Source: Actinostola sp. cb2023 (Eukaryota; Cnidaria; Anthozoa; Actiniaria; Actinostolidae). From it: DNA of 64,000 bases. Positions 1 to 12,865 of this stretch are shown here, piece after piece. Numbering within the stretch: position 1 is the stretch's first letter; every line of letters begins with the position of its first letter. Location: NCBI GenBank assembly GCA_033675265.1, contig JAUJYZ010001187.1, positions 456,001-520,000 on the forward strand. Direction: 5' to 3'. The notes below the pieces were generated by a model. The model did no database searches. It was given only the letters and a program-made list of their open reading frames with translations, and had not been told where the DNA came from. A program made the position numbers and the translations under genes.

Positions 1-50
1 CAGGGAATGCGGTACTATATTAATAATTCAAAGTGAGTATCTCATATTAC

Positions 51-772
51 CTCATCCACTGTGTCGGGAAGGAAGAATATCCCATCACCACGAGTAAAAA
101 GGTTTTCTATTGGTGCTTTTGGAAAGAATGATAACAAAATTAAAAGTGAACATAAAAAAAACAAATAACATAATTTTAACAAAACAAATACATGTAATTA
201 AAAAATCTGCGGTTTTATTCCCACTAAAATTTGCTTACAAGCAAAAGTGCACGTTAGATGAAATATGTACCTGGCCCTTCAACAAACTCCAGCAGCTGGG
301 TGTCATCATGCAATTTTCCAACTGTGAACAAAGTTATTAGGCATACATTTAGAATGAAAATGGACATATACAATGTATGTATGGTCACATGAAGGTTTAG
401 GAAAAGCGGGGAAAAGTCATTACCTACCACACAATCCCTTCCCGTTATAGGTTCTTTGTATGATGCAGGTTCTGTGTCTACCAAATAAAGTGTACATTGT
501 AAAGAATGTTAAAATTCAAATCTGCAGTAGTATTATATGGGCATACATGCATGTATACACATGTATACATAGATGTACATGTAAATGTACATACAGACAC
601 TGCAATATCAATCAGTGGGCTACACAGTTTGAAAATGAACATCTCCTCGTAGCTACATGTATACTCTAATAGTGTTCTAAAAAGGATTACTCAGTTTGAT
701 GTCATAACATCATTAAGTGAGTTTTTAACATACCGAGGAAAGCAGGCTTTAAATCATCACTGTCATCTGATT
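51..772 (-). CDS. Partial minus-strand gene, four short exons, product unrecognised
   Basis: Four candidate exons read on the minus strand at 734-772, 424-477, 271-321 and 51-106. Each is bounded by an AG acceptor and a GT donor, and reading phase is preserved at every junction. They give a continuous acidic, Ser/Asp-rich peptide with segments such as SDDSDDLKPAFL, GKLHDDTQLLEFVEGP and FTRGDGIFFLPDTVDE. No family was recognised. The 5' part would lie to the right and the 3' part beyond the window start. The exon at 17793-17851 has matching phase and similar composition and could be the preceding exon, which would put the whole BEL/LINE/DNA-transposon nest in one intron. The splice sites and phases are seen; the existence of the gene is inferred, since no transcript evidence is available. 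Confidence 0.42.
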
Positions 773-1018
773 CTACAGAGATATAAAATAATGTTTTGTA
801 TTAACATTGTTGAATTAAACCACAAGCAACCTCAAAATATCAAAGGACAACTATCGAAGTAGGTAAACCGTCCAAAAGATTTGAACCACGATTTATTGAT
901 GTGTTTGTAAATGTTGGAAATCGCCAAAGCCATGGAAAGGTCATCCCGCGTGGCGTGCACGAAAACGAGGATGGCATAATTTGCATACAATTTGCATTTC
1001 TACCGGAAGTTCGTGAAA

Positions 1019-2392
1019 ATGCCACCAAAGATCGATGTAAGAACTCTCCTTGGGAAGATGAGGAACTCAATTCACAGTTTTGGTGAATTGTTAGAAGAAT
1101 TTGACGTTTTGTTCGCAACAAAACCACATTTAGACAGGCTAAAAACTGTATTTGACGAGATTGAAACCAAGTACAGAAGTATTAAGAAACTTCAAGAGAA
1201 TATCGCTAATAAGTTGTTTGATGCAGATGATGGAGATGATCGTTTGAAAGACATTGAAATCGCTGGATCTAAAGTTAAAAACGACTATGTATAATTGGCA
1301 CAAAAATACGCTACATATCAGAAATAATTTAATCTACAAAAAGGTCATGAATCTACTACTGCCAAGTCAGAACAAGATGCCATAGACGCCATGACCGCGG
1401 CAGTAACAAAGATGGCAGAATCTTTAGGATCAAAGCCTAATACAAGTGCTCTTGAAAGGTTGCCAGTACCAGTCTGGGATGGAAACCGTAGAACGTACAG
1501 AACCTGGAAAAAGGAATTTAATCACTCGATGAGCAAATATGGACAAGATCCAGATGAACAACTACAGCGATTTCGAAAAGCGATGCCAAAAGGCTACTGG
1601 TGGACCGAGCAAGTGAAGACCTGTAAGACTATCGTCCAAGCTTGGAGTATCCTTGATGTAGAATTTGAAGATAAGCGGAAGCTTATGGACACTCTCCTCG
1701 CAGAGATAAACAACTTGAAACCTGTCAAACAAGACTCAAAGTCTCTCACAATGTTCGCTACAACCGTCCAAAGGTACGTTAACGACATGGAAGACAATGG
1801 CTGTTCTGTGAACAACGCTTCTGAATCACCGTTCTTTATGTCTCAACTCTTATCCAAGCTCGATTCCCGAGACTACATAGATTTTGGGAGAGAGATGAAA
1901 AGACAGAGTAAAGAAGAAAATGTGGAAAATCTTTTGGATTGGCTACATCAAGAAGCGAGTCTTCGGTCTAGAAGAAAGATAGTTGTTGAAAACGACGACA
2001 AGATAGAACGGAGCCAACGAGTAGTTCATCAAAGCAGAACGGAAAATCATGCCAACGCTACCTCAGTTCCCGATGACGAAACCTGCCCACTTGGATGTAC
2101 TGAAAAGCACCTGCTCCCAGCATGCCCTGCTTACCAGAGCTCAACCGTGAGTCAACGATGGGATGCAGTCAAAAAGCACCAAAGGTGTCGGAAGTGTTTG
2201 ATATCTCATCACACCAACGATTGTAAGAGAGCGGATGGTACATCTTGTGATAAGTGCGAAAAGAATCACCATCGTTCTCTGCACAATGAAAAGAGATATA
2301 CTTCTAGTTCCAATCTGAATCCTAACGCATCTCCATTCTCAGGTGAACAGGTTGCTGCGAACAACAACAACATCCAAGGCAGTAACGGCTAA
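1019..2392 (+). pseudogene. gag: BEL/Pao Gag-like polyprotein segment
   Basis: The reading frame starts at the ATG at 1019 and is broken by in-frame stops at 1292-1294 and about 30 bases later, then continues open to 2392. The middle part matches the DUF1759-type capsid region typical of BEL/Pao Gag (PVPVWDGNRRTYRTWKKEF and following helices). Two Cys/His clusters near the end (CRKCLISHHTNDC, CDKCEKNHH) look like nucleic-acid-binding zinc knuckles. In an active element this protein would form the particle and package the RNA. The two stops in an otherwise continuous frame show that it is decayed. The same frame continues after the stop at 2390-2392 into the protease, so Gag and protease were originally one frame. 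Confidence 0.82.
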
Positions 2393-2404
2393 GAGGAGAA
2401 CAGT

Positions 2405-2885
2405 GTGAAGACAGTCACTGGGTTGTGCCCAGTGCAAAATATCAAAATCCAAGACGTCAACGGAGAGTTCATCGAAATCCTTGCAATGCTGGACAGCAGT
2501 TCTAACACAAGTCTATTATCCAAAAGGACAGCCAAGCACCTTGGACTCACAGGGCCATCAACTCACCTTACAATGAATCTCGCTGGAGGAAAATCAGAAA
2601 TGGCAACCTTATTTCAAATTGTACTTGCTCCAACAGCGGAAGCAAGCATCACAAAGACACTCCAGTCCAGGTCTACACAGTAGGCAGACCATGTGACAAC
2701 GCCAAAACAATCTCAAGAAAGCGCGTAGAAGAGTATTCCCATCTCAAACCAGTAACCGATAAACTTCACCTTTCAGGTGGAACAATAGATTTACTCATAG
2801 GAACTGACTTTGCTGATGCGTTTATTGACATCCATACTCTCTCTGGAGAATCAGGAGACCCCATTGCCAAGAGAAACTGCTTTGG
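2405..2885 (+). pseudogene. BEL/Pao aspartic protease segment
   Basis: This continues the Gag frame after a single stop. It contains the sequence MLDSSSNTSLLS, which occupies the position of the DSGSNTSL-type active site of retropepsin A17 proteases. The usual Gly of the D-S/T-G triad is replaced by Ser, so catalysis is doubtful. A one-base frameshift between about 2640 and 2700 moves the rest (VYTVGRPCDNAK, then IDLLIGTDFADAF) into another frame, and a further shift near 2890 leads into the reverse transcriptase. Family assignment rests on order within the element and on the active-site motif. Confidence 0.7.
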
Positions 2886-3638
2886 TTGGTATGCATCGAT
2901 TCAACGATGACCACAGATGATGTACCACGTGTACAGTCAGTGAACGTGGGGACAGTGAGTGTCATTGAAGACATCAAGAAACTTCTTTATCAGGACCAGT
3001 TAGGGATCAAACCAACAAGGCTTTGTACCTGCACCGAAGGCACTCTACGCGAGAACAAGTTTATTAAGTCCCTTTCTGATTCAACCACTCTAGTAGAGGG
3101 ACGAGTTCAGGTTAAAATGCCGTGGAAAGAAAACGGACCTCCGAAGCAGAGCAACTATGACATCGCACTCAAGAGAATGTATTCATCGGAAAGGACTTTC
3201 AAGAAAAGAAACTGCTTCGACAGCGTAGAGGAAGAAGTCCAAAAGCTCGTCGACCAGGGTTTCGTAACAAAAGTACCTCAAGAAGAAGTAGATCACAATA
3301 AGCAAGAGTGGTATTTACCCTTACAAGCTGTATTCACGCCGGAGAAGACAACAAAGGTACGCCTTGTGTTTGATGCCTCTGGCAAAGGCCATGATGGTTT
3401 GTCCTTGAACGACCATCTGGAAAAGGGTCCTAACTACATCAATAGCCTGACAGATGTTCTCATAGCTTGGAGATGGGATAATGTCGCATATTCAGGGGAC
3501 ATCCGCAAGATGTTCAACCAAGTCATGGTGCACCAGGATGATCAAGTCTACCATAGGTTCCTTTGGAGAAAGGACCCAAGTGAGCAACCCACTGTTTACC
3601 AATGGCTCAGACTGAGTTTTGGTGACAAACCAGAATGA
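2886..3638 (+). pseudogene. pol: BEL/Pao reverse transcriptase, N-terminal half
   Basis: The 250-codon frame carries the fingers and palm of a BEL/Pao reverse transcriptase. The segment VRLVFDASGKGHDGLSLND and the following YSGDIRKMFNQV are characteristic, with the first catalytic Asp in the GDIRKMFNQV stretch. The frame ends artificially where a TGAA microsatellite and the LINE begin. The rest of the domain, including YVDDI, is found about 10.5 kb downstream. Neither half could work alone. Confidence 0.85.
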
Positions 3639-3664
3639 ATGAATGAATGAATGAATGAATGAAC
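3636..3664 (+). repeat. TGAA microsatellite at LINE 3' end
   Basis: About six copies of TGAA lie exactly between the BEL sequence and the 3' end of the minus-strand LINE. Short tandem tails in place of poly(A) are usual at the 3' ends of CR1/L2-type LINEs. Confidence 0.8.
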
Positions 3665-3782
3665 TTTATTTAAAGAAGGTTAATATAAAAACATTTATAA
3701 AATGCACCAGTTTAGCATAGCTAATCTTCCACTGGGCCTTCTAGGTTAAATAAATAATAATAATCGTAATAATAATATGTAA

Positions 3783-5021
3783 TTAACTAAATAAATGGAA
3801 TAAAAAGCATCGTAACTTATGAATTCTAGGTATGTAACTAGATTGACCCCAGATTATGCTGCAATAATCAATCATAGGTTGAAAAACAGTTTTATAATAT
3901 AATAACCTAATATTAAGTGGTAGATAGGCTTTTATCCTGCGTAATAATGCTATATTTTTACTAAGTGATGAGGCTATATTATCAATATGTATTTTCCACG
4001 ATAAGTGTTTGTCGATGGTAACTCCAAGGAGCTTTTCACTGTCAACATTCTCAAGCAATGTTCCATTGTGCTGTACTTGAAGGTCAATTGAGCCAATCTT
4101 AGCTGCCTTCTGGTAGGTGCAAATAGTCATACACTTTGTTTTGCTTTCATTCACAACCATGTCATTTGAGGAGCACCATAAGTGAACATCATGCATAGCT
4201 GATGAGAGGTTTCTATCAAGTTCATTGGTGGAGTTTCCAGAAGTGTGCAGGGTAGAGTCGTCGGCATACATATCAATTTCTACTTTGGTACACAAAGGGA
4301 GATCATTTACGAACAAAATGAACAGTAAGGGTCCCAGTATACTGCCTTGAGGTACACCAGATGATATAGGTGCGAGGGATGATATTTGGTCCTTGACTCG
4401 TACACAATGGCTCCTACCTGCTAGGTAAGAATGCATCCATTTCAGTAGTGTAGAATCAAAATGGTAAAGTTCCAGTTCAGCTAGGAGTATGTCAATGTTT
4501 ATCATATCAAAGGCTTTGCGGAAATCGACAAAGACGAGACCATTTAGGAGGCCATTTTCAATGTTATTTAGACAGGTATCAATAAGTTTTGCAAGGGCAG
4601 TTTCGCATGAGTGGTTTGTATGGAATCCAGATTGTGCTGTATATAGTAGATTGTATGTTGATATATAAGCACTGATACATTTATGTATATGGCGTTCCAA
4701 CAGTTTGCTAACAATACAGAGAATAGATATGGGTCTGTGGTTGTTCTTATCACTATGGCTACCAGATTTGTGCACAGGAGTGATCCTTGCGGTCTTCCAT
4801 AGAGTTGGGAAATTACCGGTGGAGATACTTCTATTAAAAATAGAAGTTAGAGGGTTTGCGATGACAGGAGCTGACAGCTTAAGGATTTTTGAGCTTAGTC
4901 CATCTAGGCCAGTAGATTTGTGAGGATCAAGTTCAGCAAGTGATTTTAAAACATAGTTACAGTTAATAGGAGGTATCGTAAGAACGGCATCATCAGATAA
5001 GTTCGCTGAAGTCAGGAGCAT
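3783..5021 (-). pseudogene. LINE reverse transcriptase domain
   Basis: A 412-codon frame contains the ordered reverse transcriptase blocks: DPHKSTGLDGLSSKILK, the palm start FVDFRKAFDMINIDIL, the SSGVPQGSILGPLLFILFV block, and the catalytic MYADDSTLHTSG. The YADD box with both aspartates is intact. The C-terminal ISRPHKLR-like region found in many CR1-type elements appears as YIPRIHKLRCFLF. A frame change of about 100 bases separates this domain from the upstream endonuclease, which would be in the same protein in a functional element. It would perform target-primed reverse transcription. Confidence 0.88.
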
Positions 5022-5120
5022 GGGTACTTACTGGTAGATATTGTTGAACAATTGTTGAGAAGTAGTTATTTAAACTTTCACATATGTCGGCTGCACTTGT
5101 TAGACTTGTATTGCCTTCTT

Positions 5121-6243
5121 TCAGGGTAGTAGGTGTTGATTTAGTTTCTTTAGGAGTCGATTAAGATGTTTCCATAACTTGGATGAGTCACCTTTACCAT
5201 TTGTAATGCACAATTGGTAGTAAGTTTGCTTTGCTTTTCTTATTAATGAAACACATTGGTTACGAGTGGATTTATATTGTGTAAAGTCTTTAGTTGCTTT
5301 GCAGTGGTCCCTTATTCGCATACACTGAATAATTCCATCAGTCATCCATTCTGGTTGCTGGATTCTTTTGACCCTTTTAGATTTTAAAGGCAAGTGCTTG
5401 TCAATTACACCTTGGAAAAGTTTATACCAGATGTCTAGACTATCATCAATGTCATTTGAGCTATCAATTTCGCTCCATGGACAATGTTTTAAATCTTCAA
5501 GGAAGTTGTCTTTATCAAAGTTTTTGAAACATCTGTACTTGATACTGGTGTGGGAGTATTTAGTTCCAAAGGAGTCTTTAAACACCACACAGGTTGGAAA
5601 GTGGTCACTCAGGCCTATCTTAGGGACTTTAACTCTTCTTACTTTAGCGGAAGAGGAAGTAAACATGTGATCAATTAGTGTGGAGGAATTTGATGTTATT
5701 CTTGTAGGTTCCTTTATAAGTTGATGCAATTGAAAGTTCTCAGTTATCTCAAGCCAGGATTTGCTATGAGGACTAGTTACCATTAAATCAATGTTAAAGT
5801 CTCCCATAATAGTAAGTTCATAGCCCTCTATATAAGCATTGGTAATTTGGGATTCAAATTTTTCCAGCCATAATGGTACGTCATAATCTGGATTTCGATA
5901 AGCAGTACACAGCAAGTGCGCAGGGCGTTTCGATGGACAAAGTTGGATCCAAACTGATTCAATATCTTGAGACTCTAGATCTTTTGTTCTGCAGTATGGG
6001 GTATCTTTGTGAATATAGACTATAATACCGCCACCTCCTTGTTTATTGACTGGTAATTTCTTTTCGGCACGATCCATTCTTTCTATTTTGTATCCTGGAA
6101 TTTTCACGTGTGAATTTTTGAAGTTGTCGTTCAGCCAAGACTCAGTTATACCAAGAATATGGGTTTCTTTACCCGGATTATTTAGTAAAAATCTTAGTTC
6201 GTCGAGTTTAGTATTGTTTTGATGTGGAGTACTGCAATACTGC
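5121..6243 (-). pseudogene. LINE apurinic/apyrimidinic-type endonuclease domain
   Basis: The frame carries the endonuclease/exonuclease/phosphatase fold motifs seen in APE-type LINEs: ILGITESWLND, a Gly-rich GGGGIIVYI stretch, TIMGDFNIDL with catalytic Asp and Asn, and the terminal LSDHFP with the conserved Asp-His pair. It lies upstream of the reverse transcriptase. The apparent N-terminus beyond 6247 (reading MTHVPHFTW) is not LINE sequence but the inverted repeat of the inserted DNA transposon. The true upstream LINE sequence resumes at 13748. Confidence 0.87.
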
Positions 6244-6247
6244 TTAA

Positions 6248-7113
6248 GAGTTAATTTTTCTGCAAACCAGGTGAAATGTGGCACATGAGTCAAAAATCAA
6301 GGTGTCTGATATTTTGTCCAGGGATACACTATTATAAGCCTATTCGCCTGGTATATTTATTTTATTCAAATTACTTTTTAATTTCTTGAAAAAAAATTAA
6401 AACCGTCACTGCCGATTTTGTCAAAAAATGTTTGAAATTAGAACGATTTTCAGGTCCAAGAAAACCATAGTTCTCGAATTCTCAACAGGACGCTAGACGC
6501 AAATAAGTTCAGATATTGAATTACGAGATACTTGCGAGTAATTCAAGCCTAAAAATAGCATTATAAATGCAGTATTAAATTTCTGAGGATTAACGAAAAA
6601 TGGCTTATATTTCGGTGTCTGTAAATTTCAATTTGGAGCACTTTTTCAAGAGCTCAGTTCTATATCCGGTATAACTCAGATTTACACAAAAATACATTTA
6701 CAACATTTAGAAGTGATGTTCTTGGCCATAGCATAAAAATTAGTTTGGTACTTTTCATTGATCGAAAGAAAGAACGCGACTCATTTTGTGAAAATAGCAC
6801 TTCCTACTTGTAAACCGGCCCGCGACAATCAATTTCCCGCACCTGGAAATAATGGTCCAGACATTGGACTAAAACGTCACATGTTACTTCAAACTGGGCA
6901 AAAGACTCAAAAATAGATCTTTTTCAGCATACCTTTCAAATCCAGTGGCTAACGATTGATTTATGGGCTATTTCCAATCAGTTTCCTATCAGAGGTCACG
7001 GAGCGATGATGCCTGAACTCGCTACAACTCGCTTGAATATCACTTCTCTTGCCATGTTATCGCTCTATTCAGTATTAATACTGCCCTAAAACAGGACATG
7101 TTCCTTTTCCTTG
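6248..7113. repeat. Left terminal inverted repeat of the 7.5-kb transposon
   Basis: It is the reverse complement of 12866-13743 with a few substitutions and small indels. It starts GAGTTAATTTTTCTGCAAAC next to TTAA. No convincing gene lies in it; 7114-7705, between the repeat and the last exon, is A+T-rich without a recognisable feature. Confidence 0.88.
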
Positions 7114-7705
7114 CCGTTTCTCGCTGCTTTGATTGTCGTTAACTACAATTTCTCAACTTTTGTAGCGGAGTACAACAATTTGTCACGCAATCTGGAAGGC
7201 AACGGGCTAATTTATTCATTTATTTATTCATTCATTCTTGCTCCATTTCTAGTTTCTATTGCTTTTCTCGGTTCTAATAAAAGTTACAAATTTAAATAGT
7301 CATTTTAACATAAGTTTTGCATGTACTTTCTTTTTCCTGTCTTGTATTAGCTATAAGGAAGCTACTGCTTAGACCCGACCCTATGTAGCTTGAAAGTCCT
7401 AGTCTGAACAGCAATACCTTGAATACTGTTAGCTGCAAAGAAAGACTTGAAAGCTGACCATATGCATGGAGAGCAAAATCATATCAATGAAAACTGATAA
7501 CGTTAACTTTCTTCAAGACAACTTGTATATTCTATCTAACGGACCGAAATTACAGAACACCATACGCTATCCAGCTAGCGGCACTTTCCTGGGGATTTAA
7601 GTGATGATTATTATTATCAACATAATAAACGGATAATAAATATTTACAAGAGCCTAATGTTACATAATCATTGAGTTCCTTTATATCAGTTTAGCTGAGA
7701 CTTTG

Positions 7706-10700
7706 TTATTTCTGGCAGGTACAGCCGTCGTAAAGCAACATGATCTTCTGGATGTAAGGCTGTTTACGTCTTATTGTGACGTCACTGGTATTTATATCAA
7801 AAGACGTGCAGATGTCCTTTAATAATGGAATGGACAGGTTCTTCAGCTTAGAGCTCGAGCACATATCACAAAGATTGTAAATATCATACGTGATAGGATG
7901 TGCCAGCCCTACTTCACGCGCAGCACTAGCTACGAGGTGTTCCATGTGAGCTTCATTGGTGGCACTTTGTATGTCATCAAATAGAACTTCATCGTCTCCG
8001 CCGAGGTGTTTCTTTGATGCGAGACGAGAGAAATAACTTGCAACTTGTGTTGGAGTTAGGAAGTCATCCCTTGTAAAGAGGGGATTGCCATCGGCATCTC
8101 TAGCTGTCATCATTGCCCGCGCCACAGATGGAAGATCAGCTTTCTGGCCTGATTGCTCGCCAAATCTAAATTTGGCGGCAAGATAGCTTATCTGACTTGA
8201 CGTAAATCTGACTCTTCGAGAGGCTCCAGATTTGAGAGCCCATCCCAATGACAAGGAGGAATCGCAATGTGAGGAGGCTCGCATTGTGGCGTGAGTGTCG
8301 AGGTGTGGAACTCCTGCACGTTGTCCCTCGAGAGTTTCTGCATAGGCGAGAGCAGCCCTGTCTAATAGTGTTTCTCGTTCAAGTGCTCTTTGATGTTTGC
8401 CACAATCTAAGTGACGCTGCATTGAAGAGTGCCTTAGGAAGGTTTGAGTGCATCCTTCTTCGGGACATGCGAAGATTGCGTCTGCAGCATTTCCACTTAT
8501 ATCAGCAACTTCACTTTCATCCTCGTGTTTTTCTTGTCCGTCGTTTCCTCGTTGTAAGATGGGATTTCGTCTTTGTTTGACAGATACAAAACTGTTTGGC
8601 TGTGTGGAAGTGCAAGTGATGGCTGACAGCTCTGATGGAGATGGGGACTGTAGTTTATTAGTCGGGATCAACTTTCCAGGGCCGATATCAAATGCCCTCC
8701 TCCAGACGCGAATTCCATCGACTTCATACTTGATGTTGTTTAGGAGACTGACGCCTTCTATCTTTAATGTTGCCATCTTAGATGCTGTCACAGATTCACA
8801 GAGGGTGACGTTCACTGCTGGTACTCCACCTGCTGACATAATTGCGTCTTTCATTTGGACTTGTGTCTCGATGTCGTTTCCAGAGTTTAAGTGAATTCGC
8901 ATATGCGATTTGATTGTTACGGCTTTTCTATCACACGAGCCTTTTCCGCCTTGTGGATCGGAAAAGTCAAGACGCTTGATTGTGACCTCATCGTGAAGGC
9001 CAAGTACTCTGGCACATGTGATGGTTGCCCCACAGTGATAACAGCCTGCATTATCTTGACGGTAAAATACAGATGTCAGGCTAGGCATGGTTATCTTGAG
9101 TTGTTTTATAACATCTGCCATCACTGCGATCACAGCGCAGCTATCTTGGCTGCACGATGGAAATATGTGAACAAAAGTGAGCATCTCATGTTCCAAGCCA
9201 TTCTTCCTGGTAGCTACGGTAACATGCCATGGAATGCCACGTTTCCCAAACCAGTCGGTCTGGCTCTCTTTGAATTTTCTGGGCAAGTACTTCATTGCCC
9301 AGTCTTGTACCAGCAGAACAGATGACGCATCTAAAGACTCCAATACCTCTACACGAGCAGCATCCTGGTTAACGGAGCGCAGAAGATGTGATTTCCACGC
9401 CAAGATCGTGTTTTTTGCTTGTTTCACTCTGTAAGAAAGTTGTTCCCTCAACACAGACGACATGTTGTCATTTTGTGAAGCCAGCTCAGCCTCGATTTCT
9501 TGAATCACTGCACTTAGCATTTCACAGCGGTCACATATGTCAGTGTGTTCATGATCGCAACTAGACTGAAACGCAGGCTCCTTTGGATCGCTGAGGGCGT
9601 AGTCTCTGCAGTGATCTGCTACAGTTGACCTTTTAGACACATGTACCTGTGGCACAAATCAAGAGTACTTATTCAGTATCATTGGATACATTTGTAGCGT
9701 CATAGATTCCCCGGCCTTTAGTAATTTTATTTGTTTGGGAGCGCTGTTTTGTAATACAAATTCCATTATATGGCCGATTATTTTAGACCACAAACTAGCT
9801 ATATCAAGAAAATATTCCTACTCGGCCGTCTTCAAACACTATACCACAACATTTCCTAATTAGTACCATTGACACTCAGCTCATTTCATTATCGTTGAAG
9901 TGATCATGATTGGTGGTGATACAAAGAAAATATTGGTGTAATAAATCATACCTTATAGTCGCTTTTCAGGTAGCGCTTGCTTTCACGAAGTCGAAGTTGT
10001 TGTCTCTTGGCCCATCCCATTCCTTGTCCGATATCTCCAAGAGTTTCCGTAACTTCTAACAGGTCCTCAAACGCTTCAGTCCCTGAAGAACTTATATAAT
10101 CAAGTCCTTGTAACGACTTCCTTACAGACGCTGCACAAGTTTTCAGAATGCGCAGCAATGTACTACGCCCTATGGCCGTGAATCCTGACTCTTCACAATA
10201 AGATGTATACTGCTTTACTATTCTTTCAGGTAATAGTGTTCGTATGACGTTAGGAACTTTGATGGTTTCTTTTGTTGACAGAGTGATTGTTCGCTCCCCG
10301 AATGGCAGATCTTGTATAACATGAGAGCTTGTAATAAACGCGATGAAATGATCGATTTGGGTTGTAGGAACTCTCATTCTAGGAGTGGGAGTTGACTGTA
10401 TGGGCACTCCCCTGCCATGTATTAGGCAATGGCGTTTAGCTTCAGTATATCGATGTTTGGTTAAATCTGGGATCCAGCGCTGCAGTCGTTTGAATGATAG
10501 TTTGTCGGCCATCACTGAGAGGATTTGCCGTCTTGTTTCCCAGCAACTGGCAGCATTGTAGCACTCAGCAAGAGCTTCAATTAGTGTTTGATCAAGGGCT
10601 GTATCATCGTTAGAATCATCGTCCGTAGATAAAGAGAGATGGATACTTTTGGAAGAACACATGCCCTGGAAAAGTGGCGCAGAATCGTTTGGTGCGATAT

Positions 10701-12399
10701 CCTGGAGAACAGCTGTCACACCTTGCCCAGCCTTGCGTATGTAATAACGCCTTGTTCTCTCACTTGCACTTTCCCAGGGAGTGATGAGCTGTGATCGCAT
10801 AGGAGATAGATCTCGAGAACGTAAATACTTATTTAGTGCTTCTGCAGGTTCTTGATTTGTGTCGCTGATGTCGTCAAAACTGACTTGACAAGAAGAGTCG
10901 TCACTATATATACTTGGGGGAATATAAAAACTTCCTTCTGGCGTTATGGGAGTATCTGATGTACAAGCGCTCTGTAAAGTGAAAACAACCCTGTGACTGA
11001 TAGTCTTCTATATCAAATGTGCAGAGTAATGCATGTGGGATAGGAGTGCATGGGTACCATTAACTTAATGAATACCTCCATTAAACGACCACTATTTAAT
11101 GTACCAATCATGCCGGTCGATTAATGGAGGTTCGACTGTATTTAAAATACAACTATATTAATATCCTTAAAAAATACTTAATCAGGTAAACGATTTGGCA
11201 TGTGCGCAGTAGTGGTTGTGAAATGACGTTGGATGAAATTGGTATCCTTACAAACGGTAAACCATCTACCTACCAAGGAAATATTTTCTGCCAGTTGTGA
11301 TATTGTGGATGGGATCTCTATGGCATTCACTATGAGGTTCCGTGGTCAGCATTGGTTCAGCACCAATGCTGGATCTGCAACTACAGCATACCCCTGTTGA
11401 GAAAGAAAATAATACTCCTAATCTACTTTTGGTATATTTTCAAATCAAGAGTCGGAATAAAAGAAATTGTAATTACAAAACAATCCCAGAGAAAAACAAT
11501 GATTAAAACAATTGCGCACACACCTTTGTCTAATTATTTATAAATTTGGCCTCAATTGTGTAGGCCTCGTCCACACTAATCCGGATAAATTGGCCACTGA
11601 AAACTGGGGCGGATCTCGGATTTTGAGGTGGGGGGTTCACCCCACAAGGAAACTGGTTGCGCGCGCGGATTTTTTTGTATTAAACATCGTATTATTGAAT
11701 TGTTCCTGGGCAGCAACAATCCGCCATAGGAAAACGGTAACTGGTTGAAAACGCTCTCTAGAGTGGATAAATTTGAAAACGCCAGCTGGGCGGTTTAGCC
11801 GTGGACGATAACGGAACTACAGTGGAACCTGGTTAATACGGACACCATCGGTCGGGACGAGACGCAGTGTCTGTATTAACCGGGTGTTCGTAAGGCCACT
11901 GTATTTGTTAACGCTGTATTGCTGGCGTCGCGACGATCATTAGCGGTCTCTTTTGCCGCTTAATTAGTGTTTTAGTTCCCATCCAAACGGATAAATTTGA
12001 AAACGCATTTAATTGTTTATGGTTATCTTATTAACGATTTAGTGTGGGCGGATGCGTTTATAAGACGAATTTACCAGTAAATCAGATCACCAAAAATAAA
12101 GGATAACAAACAAACCACATACCTGAGCCAGCCGCAACAAATATTCCAGTGCGGTGAAGGATTGTCCTGGAAAGGGCTTTGCTGATGCCACGGTCAGCCT
12201 TTCGCGGTTTACCTCCCTTGGCATGCTTACACAGATCCGCTGGGACACGACAACGCTGCGTTCCTCTGCGCCATCCAATGCCGAGAGAATAACGATGCGA
12301 GGGACAAACTGTCAGCTCTGAGATATCAGACGGCAAAGAAAAAATCGATGCACGTGCTAATATGAGTTCCACCTCCGTGTCAATATCGATTATCCCCAC
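7706..12399 (-). CDS. Multi-exon transposase-like protein with DDE-type motifs and a C2H2 zinc finger
   Basis: Exons on the minus strand are 12399(or upstream)-12123, 11393-about 11265, 10971-9952 and 9646-7706. Exon 1 (CPSHRYSLGIGWRRG ... KADRGI) ends in phase 1 and joins exon 2 (a CxxC-containing segment) cleanly; exons 3 and 4 also join in phase 0. The exon 2 to 3 junction could not be phased by eye, so a small exon may be missing. Exon 4 (about 645 codons) has likely catalytic acidic residues in VLLVQDWAMKYLP, FYRQDNAGCYH and LDFSDPQGGKGSCDRK, and a finger CPEEGCTQTFLRHSSMQRH. The role in cutting and joining the element ends is inferred from position between long inverted repeats. The superfamily is unassigned. 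No stop codon interrupts exons 3-4, so it may be functional. Confidence 0.72.
11066..12062. repeat. Small MITE-like insertions within introns of the transposase gene
   Basis: Three palindromic pieces are visible. One is at about 11066-11140 (CCTCCATTAA ... TTAATGGAGG). One is at 11566-12050, with related ends CGTCCACACTAATCCGGATAA and a reversed TTAGTGTGGGCGGA. Inside it is a third at about 11819-11905 (ACAGTGGAACCTGGTTAATAC against GTATTAACCGGG ... CCACTGT). They resemble non-autonomous DNA elements. The exon at about 11265-11393 lies between the first two. Confidence 0.45.
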
Positions 12400-12865
12400 T
12401 GATTTCGTGTGTCCTAAAATCTATCTCTTGCATGAAAGAAGGGGAATTACATTGGTTTATTTTCTATTGCTGTTCTCTAGGTCACAATGTCCACCAACTG
12501 ATCTTTGAAATGAGCAATTCACCTCCATTATCAAACTGATTCGCGAGGGAACAAGTGCTGGAATTGTTATTGTTCGATCTGTCAGTCAATTTTAAAATAA
12601 CATGTACCTTTCACATTTTCGGGAGTTTCACATTTTTTTCCATAGGAAAATACAACTTATCAAATATCATAAGAATTATTCTGCTAGTAAAAATCTTATG
12701 TAATGACTGGACTAGTGCAATCAGGAATGGCATAGTCAGATATATGTTATCGCTCAGTGGAAAAGAAGCAGAGGCAGCCATCGAGATTGCGTGACAATTG
12801 TACAAATTCAAGTGCCCGCCCGGGCCGTAATTTCATATTGTACCGTATCGAGTATTCTGCTCTAG

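Noticed and set aside
3783..6243. LINE as autonomous, potentially active copy
   Set aside because: Split by a 7.5-kb insertion and shifted between endonuclease and reverse transcriptase.
6280..6293. ATG at 6293 as the start of the LINE endonuclease protein
   Set aside because: The first 16 codons belong to the inverted repeat of the inserted DNA transposon; the real upstream part is at 13748-14167.
8248..9434. Several plus-strand frames of 85-148 codons
   Set aside because: They overlap the fourth exon of the minus-strand transposase and have no family resemblance.
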